From contig JBITNC010000002.1 of assembly GCA_050084985.1 (NCBI GenBank), positions 34,038,001 to 34,102,000 on the forward strand: 64,000 nucleotides of DNA, in the 5' to 3' direction. A program made the position numbers and the translations under genes. Positions 13,341 through 24,649 of the stretch are shown here, piece after piece; within the stretch, counting starts at the first letter, position 1; every line of letters starts with the position of its first letter. Origin of the DNA: Nageia nagi (lineage: Eukaryota; Pinophyta). The notes below the pieces were generated by a model. It worked only from the letters and a program-made list of their open reading frames with translations. It did not search any database and was not told the DNA's origin.

Positions 13341-14417
13341 TTATTTAAAAACTAATAATATTCATTATCATTTTTTCTTGTTAAAATATAAAACAAAAGA
13401 AGGTTAATTAAAAGCACAACATATTACAAAAGTGATGTAGTAATTTACAGACTCTCCAAAGCAATCAAAATCAAACAAGCTAATATTTAATAGAATGCAT
13501 CATAAATCAATACCAATAGTATAATAATAGTCAATATTGAATATCAACTTAGTAAGATTATTCCTCACTAATTTTTTAAGTTAGCACTTTAGTACTTAAT
13601 CTATGTTACATGCAATACTTGAAGGAATTCACTTCATCTTTAACTATTTTAATATAAATTAATATAAATTGGATTTAATTTAATTATTTTAACATATAAC
13701 AAGAAAAAAGGTGAAATTTACATTAAACAATAAAGATCATATCATAACATTTGTGATATATTTATGTTTCAAATGCATCCTACCATTCATGTTGAATTTA
13801 TGATATATAGGATCAAACATGCCTGTAGACAAAGTTTATTTATATACAATTATGGGCTCAACAAACTACAATTAGAACACAAGGCAACTCTCTACTCCTT
13901 GGTCAACGGAGATTAAGCAATGATGCCTTTAAAATTAAAGACCTCTTCATTGTATTTTGTAAAAGATATAATTGCATAACAATATATCAAATAAGAATCC
14001 ATGCTATTAAACAATTGATGATAAGATATTCCTTGAATTTTATATGTAACAATCATAAAATGTAAATCTTTCCTAAACACAATGAATAATATTTATATTA
14101 AAAGCTAATATCTTGAATTTTATATCTTTTTTTGTTATGTATTTTCCATGTAGTTTTATCATATATATCTCAAGAGTAAAGCAATTTATAAAAATCTATC
14201 ATCCAAATTCGAACTACAAAAGCAATTATACTAAATATTGCAATAATTTTCTATTGATTATTTTACCATATATTTTATAATTATGACTTTAATGTCTAAA
14301 TATTTAAGTACTTTTAAGCATGTCATCCATAATATATTTCATATATCATCTAAAAATGCTATAACATGTAAAATTTAATGTTTAAACATTTTTAAGTTAT
14401 ATTCTTACACTTATCCA

Positions 14418-14704
14418 AACATAGTAAATAGTAATTTTTGATTTAACTTACCACTTGAATATTTAGAGATATCAATGTCAAACTATCTATCTAGAAAAAT
14501 TCTATTTAGTAAGGAATGCTTAACATTAAGATTATCTTAAGCTAACTTAAACACATAATTTTTATAAGGTAAATTAATGACATTTTACTGAATGTTATAT
14601 GAAATTTATAAAGATAGATATCATCTAATGATTTGGTATTTATTTTATTAATATACTTTTTATGTCTAGAATTTGATCTAAAATGTTAAGTAATTTCAAA
14701 TGAG
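14418..14704 (+). repeat. Dispersed AT-rich repeat, copy 2
   Basis: Same block order as the copies at 12264 and 15903, lacking the first block (CATATTTACTATTTGTTAG) but extending with 'TGTCTAGAATTTGATCTAAA' exactly as copy 1 does. Confidence 0.65.
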
Positions 14705-15902
14705 TTTTAAAATATTATTTAATTATTAAGTTTAAATTCAATTTTTAAAAATTTGCATAGGATTATTGTATGTTTTAAAAAGAACAAAGTTTATTAAACA
14801 TCCGTCTCTTAAATTATAAGATGAAAAAATTAGGAGGTTTCCATGGGTTTTTATGACATGTTAAGTCAACCCAAAAGTGAACACATATCAAATAAGTATT
14901 TTATTATTTGAATGTATAAATTAAATGTTTGAGTAGTTGAATATATCAATTAAATATTTCAATAATTGTCTTTCAAGTTGATACAAAGGATAACATCATT
15001 TTAAAGTATTATTTATAATTATTTTTACAAATCCCTCAAATAAGAAAAAATATTTATTATAGCTTGTTTTGTTTTTGTAAATTCTATAACACCCACTATT
15101 GTTTCTATAAGAAACAAAAAAATGATATCCAATTGGTATATTCAATTATTTTGTACAAGCCAATATCTTCCACCTTATTTGAGGTAAACAATGGTTTGAA
15201 TCCTCTTTACAAGTAACATGCATAGAATCAATCAACCAACTATATTCTACAAATGTAAGATATCGACTACAACTATCTGATGGTTCGTACAGTCACCCAA
15301 CATTGCTTCTAGAGAACTACAACAATGTTGTCTCATAAAACTCTTTGGACAAAGGAATTGTTGTTTGCCTGCAACAATACAATTCCAAGATATTCGATAA
15401 CTATATGTACATTCAAAATATTTTACGACTTTCTAAGATTTTCATTTGTCTATGAACATATTTTGATTTATTCCTACATGTCATTTGATTGCAGAGCAAT
15501 TGTAATTGCTCATTTGAATATACTTGCAAGCAATATACACCTTGTTGGAGCTCTAACACCTCTCTTGCAAGCTACAAATGCTCTTCCATCAACTAGCTCC
15601 TATGATTATTTGGGATCTTCTCAATCTTCTCATGGCTCAAAATAAGAGGACAACATCTGCAACAAACAACACAATACAACACCTCTGGCACTAAATTCCA
15701 TTAAAACATTGATCCCAAATATGAGAGAATAGTCCATTGAGGGTAGGGCTATGGGAAAATCAGTAATTCATGAACACCATAATGCTGGTGATGACAAAAA
15801 ACTACTTGGGATTGACTTCATTGATAAAGTTTTTCTCCTCCATAATATTCTCATTTTTGTTTAAAACTAACTTCTAATTTTTGTTCAATAGTTCTCCAAT
15901 TA
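14705..15902. other. Non-coding stretch between dispersed repeats
   Basis: An open frame of 106 codons at 15325-15645 (plus) has no recognisable domain and unremarkable composition; I do not call it a gene. Confidence 0.3.
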
Positions 15903-16160
15903 GAAAAATTCATATTTACTATTTGTTAGTAGTACTTCTAAATATAATGGACAATTTTTTCTGATTTAACATACCATTTAAACATTTAGAGGTATCAATC
16001 TCAAACTATGCTTAAGATTAAGATTAACTTAAGCTAACTGAAACACATTCTTTATATAAGATAAAATAATATCATTTTACTGAATGTTACATGAAATTTG
16101 TAAAGATAGATGTCATATAATGAATTGGTGTTTACTTTTATTAATCTAGTTTGTATGTGT
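15903..16160 (+). repeat. Dispersed AT-rich repeat, copy 3
   Basis: Contains the first block (TTCATATTTACTATTTGTTAG) almost unchanged from copy 1, and the later blocks GAATGTTACATGAAATTTGT and GATAGATGTCATATAATGA. It has an internal deletion relative to copy 1 between 'CTCAAACTAT' and 'GCTTAAGATTAAGAT'. Confidence 0.65.
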
Positions 16161-16544
16161 AATAGTGTTACATCTATTATTATGTATGAACCAAGAGGTT
16201 ATAAAGAAACAAATTGTCCCTTCTTTATTTCAAACACTTTACATGTTGCCAAACTAAAAAATAATATATACTTCTATAAAAGGTTTTAATATTTAAATAC
16301 ATGCTTTACATATATATTAAGTCCATCCTTTAAAACATATATATACTTTTTTACTTCATAGCTATCAATTTATAACTTAGTTCATTGTTGCAATTTCAAA
16401 TACAAATGGTTTTTCTCTTTCCAAATATTGTCATATTTCTACCAATTTTTTTTTTTTCTTGTGTTGATACATTTTCCACTGCATCAATTTAACATATAAC
16501 ATATTTTAGTATCAGATCTCTGTACATGGAAAATAAAAGAAAAT

Positions 16545-17409
16545 TCATTGAAACATGCTCCTTGATGTTCTTCTCAGAATTACATCTGCAACTTAACAAA
16601 ATAGATTTGGCTCAAGTTATGCTATGAAAGAGTAATTACAGTCCTATGGAAAGATGGTGTCACAAAAAACCTTTTTGTAGCATACACAGAATTTGATGAT
16701 GAAGAAGAGAAAAATAGAGGATTCTCTTTATGTTTCGTGCTTCCAAGGTATCAAATTATTTAGTATACAAGATATCAATTCCAAGTTCAAAATTTGATAG
16801 TTTAAATAACAATATAACTAAGAAACATTCATGATTATTACATATGCACAAATAATAAAATCAAATACTATGTTTACAATATCCTTCACAAAGTGAAGTA
16901 ATTTACATAGATTTGACAAAAATATTCATTTTTTTTTATAATCTTTTCAAATTTATTTGTTTTAAAAGTCACATATAATCATCGTTAATTTACTTCACAA
17001 TTTCTGCAGATCACATTTGTAGATTGACAACAACAAATTTTTCACTCCATAAATAATTTTAGTTCTTAATATGTAAATATATTAAAGAGATTTTGAAATT
17101 TAAATATGTTGAATATATAAATTAGTGAATCTTTGCATATTCTACATTCTTGCTTGAATTGAATTACATTCTTTAATTCTTCCTATCTACATTATCAAAA
17201 CTTCAAATAGTTTTCAAAATCTAATTAGACATACCAAATAACTTATTATATTCATTTTAAAAACCATGTTTAATTTCAAAATTGCATATCTCTTTACACA
17301 TATATTTAATTTTTTTTTTCCGAAAATATTCATCATTTATAATTGACAGAAAATATGTAAACCATATAATGTTCTAAAGCATACCATTGCACATGATTGC
17401 AACAGCTAG
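16545..17409 (+). mobile_element. Helitron 3' fragment (related to the 43-47 kb element)
   Basis: Parallels 46350-47154 at two levels. Near 16655-16745 both copies encode the same peptide pattern (DGVT..LF.AYTEF.DE, then GFS and LPR), followed here by a GT donor-like site at the CCAAG|GTATCAA junction. The right end TTGCACATGATTGCAA is a short hairpin followed by CAGCTAG and then T, the classical Helitron terminus (hairpin, then CTRR, insertion before T). The 5' end was not found. The fragment stops 260 bp short of the AKR stop codon and points toward that gene's 3' end. Confidence 0.72.
17394..17409 (+). other. Helitron 3' terminal hairpin and CTAG end
   Basis: TTGCA/TGCAA stem with a 6-nt loop, then CAGCTAG; the host base that follows is T. 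It matches the termini at 47131-47154 and, inverted, 53789-53813. Confidence 0.75.
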
Positions 17410-17669
17410 TAATACATCAATACATATAAGTAATCACTTTGGATAGATGTAGAATAGTCTACCATAAAACAACACTAGTAGTTCTAAATCTCTACCTACT
17501 TTATATTTTGTTATTTACATAACGCTTCATAATTTGAACAAATCATGTATCATATCAATCTATAATTCTTAAAATATCTGTAATAGTTATTGTCAATTTA
17601 GCATCTCTGGATCAGTTGAAGATTCACTCCTAGGACACGGCATAATGGTCAAACAGACAATGCAAAGAC

Positions 17670-17854
17670 TCAACTCCGTTTCAGTGGAGGGGTATTTGAA
17701 AACTGCCATGTCTTTTGGTGAAGAACTTCAGTATACCTCAAGCCTGCAACCTCATGTTCTGGAACAGCTAAAGTGATCTCGTTCAGTTCTTCTTGTAATA
17801 ATATTGTTTCTAACGTTGCGATATTTTCATCAAAATGTTTTATTTTGGTTGTTC
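17670..17854 (-). CDS. AKR exon 7 (C-terminus, stop)
   Basis: Acceptor CTGCAG|GAACAACC completes the Gly codon of GTTKIK, the segment that contacts the NADPH 2'-phosphate in relatives. It continues KHFDENIATLETILLQEELN and AVPEHEVAGLRYTEV and ends in TGA at 17670-17672. The tail after RYTE (about 20 residues) is not family-conserved. Open throughout. Confidence 0.93.
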
Positions 17855-17954
17855 CTGCAGCCAAAAGTAGTATACAAGTGATTTAACAAAAATTATCTTC
17901 AAGTAAAGACACATATTTAATTCCATAGTGAAATGCTCTATTTGGTATTTTTAC

Positions 17955-18107
17955 CTGGAATGGGGGCAACATCATTGCCTTGGTGAAGCACCCATGCAAG
18001 AGCTAGTTGTGCAGGTGTGCAACCATGTTTCATAGCAAGTTAGAAACTCGTTCATATAGTACTTTATTCTTCTCCAAGTTCTCTCTTTCAAATCGCGGCA
18101 GATGGAC
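17955..18107 (-). CDS. AKR exon 6 with a 1-base deletion
   Basis: From TTAG|GTCCATCTG to ATTCCAG|GTAAAA, 153 bp where phase requires 154. It reads [20 protein letters not shown] in one frame, then at about 18036 (AACTTGCTATG, where the frame requires one more G, giving NLAMKHG) shifts to [19 protein letters not shown]. The literal frame meets TGA. The missing base is in an ordinary GG context. Confidence 0.9.
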
Positions 18108-21100
18108 CTAACCGAATGCAATAGTGAAAATAATAAATACTAAAAAATAGAAGTTTTGCACAATCTTATAAAGTTCTAAGTTCTCAGCTACTACTGAAGA
18201 ATGACAGGTATTTTGCAATTAAACAATTTTGTAGCCTTCTTTAAGTTATCTCCATGACAACTATGACTCATGTCACATTTTCCTGCCATGATAAAAAACT
18301 TTTGGAACTCCTTGCAAAAAGGTAACTAAAGAGTAATCCAATGTTGGGGTTCACATTGTTGATAAACAGTGAACTGAGTTTACACCTTTAATTAAAACAT
18401 ATTTAGACTAACAATGCCTTTAATGAAGCTGAAAGCATCCCTCCTTGTAGTCCTGGCTAAATTATGTGAAATGTGAGTGAAATGAGAAATCTCATGATGG
18501 AAAATTTTGAAGACAAAGGAAACCAATTCCCTTATATTTAGCATTGATATTTTTAATACTGTTTGTTGAGTTCATGGAAGTCATAGTTAGCAGATTAAGC
18601 TTGATATTCTATATTGCATGTAACATTTGAATGAGACCTTTAGTTCAATTTCTTAGGTCAAGGAATTTCACATATTCACCACATGATGAATTGAGATTTA
18701 GTGTACTTTCTAGGCTTGTCTAGCATTAGTGCATTTAACCAATTCAAGATAATCTACACAGGCATGGAAAGTAAAGAACATCTAGAAATAGGTTATGGCT
18801 CAGAAGAGATCCACAAGTTGGGAAGCTCGTTATAGTTTGCAACTAAAGTTTGAACCGCTAACTCTAAAAGGAACTATACAATAATCAAACAAGGTGGCCC
18901 AGGAATGGGTTTATTTAGCCCATATGTTAAATTCTTCTTGCCAAACCCATTAGTATCATTGTCGTACAGAACCAATAAGACCATCATCTCTGGAAGAATC
19001 TCAAGACGGATTCTCCAGTAACAGGATTTTACATATCAATTGTTTTCCGAAAGGTAAACTAGTGACAGCTGATCATCTGTGGAGTAGGATAAGGGAAGAT
19101 TCCATGGAAGTAAATGATGATAATTTGAACTGTTGGTGGTTTAGAATAACAGTACTATCATAGACGCACAAAGATATTACTTATCAACAGGCTTATTTCC
19201 CTTCAAAGTGCCAATTCCAAAACAAGGGAAAGCATGATAAAAATCCAAGAACTACTAACTAATCAACAACCTATAATACCACATAATTAAATACATATTA
19301 TGAGAAACAATTTATGGCACAAGATCCTTGGAGATGGGACAAAAGCACAGGAAGTACTGGTTTAACAGACATATAAAGAGAATGGGTCTCACACCCAAAT
19401 GTTAGCTTGAAAAACACAATATAGGTGAAATGGACCAAAAGGTTCCAAATTAATGATGCTTAAATAAGAACATTCGATGTGATCACCAAACAAGAATAGG
19501 AACATACAATAGAGTCATCAAGATGGAACTGTATATACACAATTTAAAAATTCATAATTTAAGAAATATTATTCATGGATGGACATTGGTATCCTATATA
19601 TTGAACTTGAGAAGAGTGAAAAACAGTAAACAAGCAAGACCTACTTGTCAAAGATGTTACAATTGATTATTAAATAATGGAATATTTGAGGTTCAAAATA
19701 ATACAAGATGGTACTCTACCAAGTAATACCAATAAATGATGTTTCACAGATCAACACAACAATCACGTAAAGAAACTAGGGTGTCCATGAGTTATACAAC
19801 AATCAAGGGACAACAATTTAGATGGTTTATATGAAGCAGCATTTTTCGACCACAAGTTATACATAAATGTTTGCCTAAGATCACATCCATTATACCATTG
19901 TTCTAAAACTCAAAGCTTAAAATGCCAACTTCTAGCACTCTACATCCAGAATGCCAACATTTTGGGACACGAGAGCCAAAAATGCCAACAAACTAGGACT
20001 ATTGTCCCAAAACACCCAGGTAAACACCAAAATGACCAAATTCAATCACAAATAACAATTTCAGCAGGTTTCAAATCAAAGTAAAAGTCTTAGAAGAGGT
20101 ACAAAACAAAATTTCAAAAAAGAACAACTCAGCATAACAGTAGTAGAATTTCTCAACAAGTTAGATCAACAAGCATTTGTAGATGAGGACCGCCATGATA
20201 TACACCAAATTCCTTCCCATGATTCTAATCTCACTTAACTAATACTGCACTTAATGATCTATAATATATACAACCAATTTTCCCACTTCAATTATAAAAG
20301 AAAAATACAATATCCTAATCCCCTTGATTCATCCAAAAATGAAATATGCAATCCTTATGATGAAACTTGCAATATGCTACTAACTATTGTCTTCTACAGA
20401 AAATTTGTTTAGCACAAGTTCTGCTACTATGAGAACATGCTCACAAGACATGATATCACACACAAGCAGGAATTGTGTTCATCTCTCTAGCTAATGAAGC
20501 AATTCCCATGGTATATAAACCATCTACCATGAACGGTGAGTATCATCCACTATTGCACCACAAGGTATGTTTTCTTAAAATTTTCCTTTATCTTTCACAT
20601 TATCAATTTGCTTAGCTTGCATTGGCATTTTCATGATTAAAATAGCTACATATTTGTATTTATCAAACCTAACTCTTTGCATTACTAGCCTCTTCTTTCA
20701 TACATACCTTGTTCAACAATGAGTAGTTCTTTGGCTATCCCAATAATCACTGAATTTCTCCTTTATGTGCATGCATATTTCTTTTGCTTGCTTTTATGAG
20801 GAGCTTACCTTTGGTTTTTACTTTCATGTTTGCTTCTACTTTTGGCTAGCCAACCATTTGATTTAGTGATTCTCATCTTTGTGATTGATCTATTTATTCA
20901 TTTTGATGAAACAAAATTTATTGCACAATTGGAGTAACTGTCTTCAAGGATGAACAAGAACTCAAAATAATATTAACAAATGTATCGAAAATTTTTCATG
21001 TGTATGAATTTCGCAAAAACAATGATAACATTCTTCGATGGCTCCAAATGTGCCCATGGAATAGAGGCAACAATAGTACTTATTTCTTCCCCTATAACAT

Positions 21101-21129
21101 ATAACTTGTCAACAATGGACAGTAAGGAA
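18108..21129. other. AKR intron 5, proximal part: nothing recognised
   Basis: Three kilobases of AT-rich intronic DNA without recognisable coding or repeat borders. 19920-20040 contains short repeats of AATGCCAAC. Confidence 0.4.
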
Positions 21130-21780
21130 CTTCCAAAATTAATGAAATATCAAATTCTGAATTATCATATCTGAAATACCACTTCTCAATTTTCGTTTCT
21201 GCAATTTTGAATTATCATCTTTGAAATATAACTTCTAAATTTTCATTCCCACATTACCATTTCTGCAATTCTGAAAATTCAAATTTTCAATTATCATTTG
21301 AAATATTAATCACTTCTAAATTATCATTTCTGCATTATCTAAAATATCGATTCCTGAAATTATCATTTACTGCAATATAGTTTTTGAAATAATAGCTGAA
21401 AAATATCATCTGTTATGCTAGTTCTCCAATAATAATTTCTTAAATATGATTTCTTGATTATCATTTTATGAAAATGCAATATCATTTTTAAAATAACAGC
21501 TGAAAAATATCATGTCAGAAATATCAATTCTACAACATTATTTTCTAAAATTATCATTTATCATCTCTAAAATCAATTTTTGAATTAATAACTGAAAAAC
21601 ATCATTTTTGAAGTATCTATTATGAAATAACTTATAGATTGTCATGCTTTGAAATATCATGTCTAAAATGTCAATTATGACGTATCTATTTGAAAATATC
21701 TTTTATGAAATTATCATGTTTTGAAATATCATTTTTTGAATTATTATTTGCTGAATAATCAAATTCTGAAGTATCTGCTA
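21130..21780 (+). repeat. Degenerate array of 'TATCATTTCTGAAAT'-like units
   Basis: About 650 bp built almost entirely of variants of AAATTATCATTTCTGAAATA, with unit length drifting around 12-20 bp (for example AATTATCATTTCTGC, GAAATATCATTTTTTGAA). Composition differs sharply from both sides. It looks like an old simple-motif expansion. Confidence 0.75.
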
Positions 21781-21845
21781 ATTCGTTGCAAAATTATCAA
21801 ATTTTGTTTATGCTTCATGTTTTATCATTTCTGACAAAGCAAGGG

Positions 21846-22200
21846 TGCCTTATCACTATCAAGAATTATTATATCTCCTGTGATCATCCAGATAGGCAAC
21901 CAAACTCTCCCAATTATTTCAGTTTTGCAAGTTTCAAATGCTTTTTTTTGACCCCATCTTTCACCACAAGCAACCCAAAGAAAAGAAGTAATCAACCCAA
22001 TTTGCTTCAGTATGAAAGAACGTGCCTTATCACTATCAAGAATTATTATATCCCCTGTGATCATCCAAGATAGGCAACCAAGCTCTCCCAATTATTTTAG
22101 TTTTGCAAGTTTCAAATGTTTTTTTTTTACCCCATCTTTCACCACAACAACCCAAAGCAAAAAAAGTAATCAACCCAATTTGCTTCAGTATGAAAGAACG
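21846..22200 (+). repeat. 177-bp tandem duplication
   Basis: Two adjacent copies (21846-22022 and 22023-22200) starting TGCCTTATCACTATCAAGAA and ending ATGAAAGAACG, with a few substitutions and indels in a T-run and around CACAAGCAACCC. Overlapping open frames on both strands are produced by the repeat and are not genes. Confidence 0.9.
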
Positions 22201-22241
22201 TCTCATCCAAGCTCTCACTTGTCCTTCTCAACCCTTGGGGC

Positions 22242-22680
22242 AAGAACAAGTCTCCAACCATATCACAACAAATTTTATCATTATTTGTTTTTCAAAAGTT
22301 TGTTGTCTTTTGCCTAAGAATTTCTTACCAGATCTTGGCAAGGTCTAATGCACAACGCTTCATTAGGCTTGACATCCTTTATATTTTGGAGCATGTGATC
22401 TTGAGTTTTTTTTACCTTCAGTCACATCTCCAAAAGGAGCAAACTATGAAGGCATTTTAGTTATTTAAGAATAAGTCTGCAACCATATCAAAACAAATTT
22501 GATTGTTATGTATTTTTTAAAAGTTTATTGTCTTTTGCCTAACAATTTCTTACCAAATCTTAGCAAGGGCATTTACACAAGGCTTCATTAGGCTTGACAT
22601 CTTTTATATTTTGAGGTATGTGATCTCAAGTTTTTTCCCTCAAACACATCCCAAAAGGAGTATATTATAGGTACTTAAAT
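22242..22680 (+). repeat. ~230-bp diverged tandem duplication
   Basis: Copy 1 (about 22242-22450) and copy 2 (about 22470-22680) share the blocks CAACCATATCA, TTGTCTTTTGCCTAA, AATTTCTTACCA, CTTCATTAGGCTTGACATC and ATATTTTG. They lie directly beside the 177-bp duplication but are clearly more diverged. Confidence 0.8.
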
Positions 22681-22689
22681 TTGCATTTT

Positions 22690-23050
22690 AGCTATTTAAA
22701 ATAATTTTCAAGGTTCCGCAGAACGCGTTCCCGCATTCCTTGTTCCCAAGAATGCCTGGGGAACACCCAGAACTGTTCGCCATGGCTATGGGTAGCCAAC
22801 CACTTAAAAAAAAACTCACACCAAAATTAAGAAAAAAAAGGTGCAAAATAGATTGGGGATGAGACCCACCAATGTCCTTAGCCCCTCCAAACCCTAAAAT
22901 GACTCATATATCCATTCCAAAACAAAAATAAATATTTGGAAATTTTGAGATTTTTACTAGTATTATATTTGTCGTTCCCGAGGTCTTCCCCAAAAATGAC
23001 CTCCCTCGTCCATGTTTTTGGGAATGTGTTCTCCCGTTCCTAGGGCCTTG
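22690..23050. other. Locally GC-richer block with repeated GTTCCC/GGGAA strings
   Basis: Contains repeated GTTCCC-type strings (near 22725, 22741, 22974 and 23036) and complementary GGGAA strings, unlike flanking DNA. It resembles a dispersed non-coding repeat; class unknown. Confidence 0.3.
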
Positions 23051-23290
23051 TGGAATCTTGATAATTTTATTTTATTGATGTACACTATTTATGCAAAATG
23101 TCAATTTCGACCCACTTTAGATAAATTAAGGTTATGTTAATTTCTCTAAATTCCCATTATCTTTTACACATATTGTTCTTAATGGATCCACCTACATGAA
23201 CTCAAAATCCAGTTTGTGAATCCTTTGTAAAACACTCCAAGTGCTCATTTCAAATATGGTGCAAGTTTAAGAATTATTATTATCAAAGAT

Positions 23291-24033
23291 CATCAAGAAA
23301 GAGCAAGCAAAAATACAATATCATCTTCTATCATTAAAATTGACTTGTAAAAACATCCAACGAACTGAAACATGCCTCTTGAAGAAATGCGAGCTAAAAT
23401 AGTTATTCAAACTAGAATGCCCAACATTTTGGCACCCAAGCCCAAAACGCTTGAGACTCTAACACCATAGGCCCAAAACATAGATGCTCTAATCCTGATT
23501 CTTGGCAACCCCTGCAGTTGAACCAAATTGTTTTGGAATGTTCGCAAATCAGTTCTAGCAGCATCTCAAGCACAATCATCATTTCTTGAAATTACCTTGA
23601 AGATAATCATCTTCAAAGTTATCTAAATTTGTCATTTGTTTGCAACTAGGATTCATTCTCCATCAAGAAAGAGCAAGCAAAAATACAATATCATCTTCTA
23701 TCATTAAATTGACATTGTAAAAACATCCAACGAACTGAAACATGCCTCTTGGAAGAAAATGCGAGCTAAAATAGTTATTCAAACTAGAATGCCCAACATT
23801 TTGGCACCCAAGCCCAAAACGCTTGAGACTCTAACACCATAGGCCCAAAACATAGATGCTCTAATCCTGATTCTTGGCAACCCCTGCAGTTGAACCAAAT
23901 TGTTTTGGAATGTTCGCAAATCAGTTCTAGCAGCATCTCAAGCACAATCATCATTTCTTGAAATTACCTTGAAGATAATCATCTTCAAAGTTATCTAAAT
24001 TTGTCATTTGTTTGCAACTAGGATTCATTCTCC
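23291..24033 (+). repeat. 370-bp near-identical tandem duplication
   Basis: Copies at 23291-23660 and 23661-24033, both starting CATCAAGAAAGAGCAAGCAA and ending GGATTCATTCTC. Only a few indels separate them (ATTAAAATTGACTTG versus ATTAAATTGACATTG; CTTGAAGAAATG versus CTTGGAAGAAAATG). The similarity implies a very recent event or an assembly artefact. Confidence 0.93.
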
Positions 24034-24649
24034 AAGATCACTAGTATCTATCAGCAAGCTTCCAATTCTCCACTTTCCAAATAAGTCTTTTTATATCTAC
24101 TCTTGTAAATTTGCATAATCCTAATTGCTAGATCCTATACTACATATTGGTATTAATCTATTTTCATTCTACGGACAAATTAACATGCATGTTGTAATAC
24201 ATTGCTCATTAGTTTTGTGTCTACAAGTAGACATTATCTTTTCATGATACTGACATTTATACACAATACAAAGATAGTTGTACTCTCATAATATAAATCA
24301 TAGGCATAGGAAAGACAATTGGGATCAGCTTTGGCTTCTCCACATCTCTTGTTTAGCAAACAGCAAGGCAAATTTCCACGAAAGGTCCCTATGAAATATA
24401 TATATGAAGTCACAAGTTCTAAGCACATTTACTTTGTATTTTTCTGGTAAAAGCAGGTGTTCCACTTCCTGTTAGTATGGTCATCAAGGTTTTCAGGCAG
24501 AGAGTTCATTTTCCTATCCTAATTTTCTTCTTGTTTTTCCATTGTAGTTGAAACATATGAACCCACCATTTGCAAAATCTGTGATAGATCATAGGAGTAT
24601 CAGTGATTTGGTTAATATGTTGTATGTAGTTACTTGTATGCATGCATTT
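24034..24649. other. AKR intron 5: nothing recognised
   Basis: No coding or repeat pattern beyond short chance frames. Confidence 0.4.

Noticed and set aside
17670-18107. A separate short AKR pseudogene at 17.7-18.1 kb unrelated to exons at 38-53 kb
   Set aside because: Exon phases and lengths match exactly across all seven pieces, with no overlap or missing segment, which favours one gene.
21786-22348. Overlapping open frames of 60-101 codons on both strands
   Set aside because: They follow the 177-bp duplication, occur in several frames at once and show no domain; products of the repeat.
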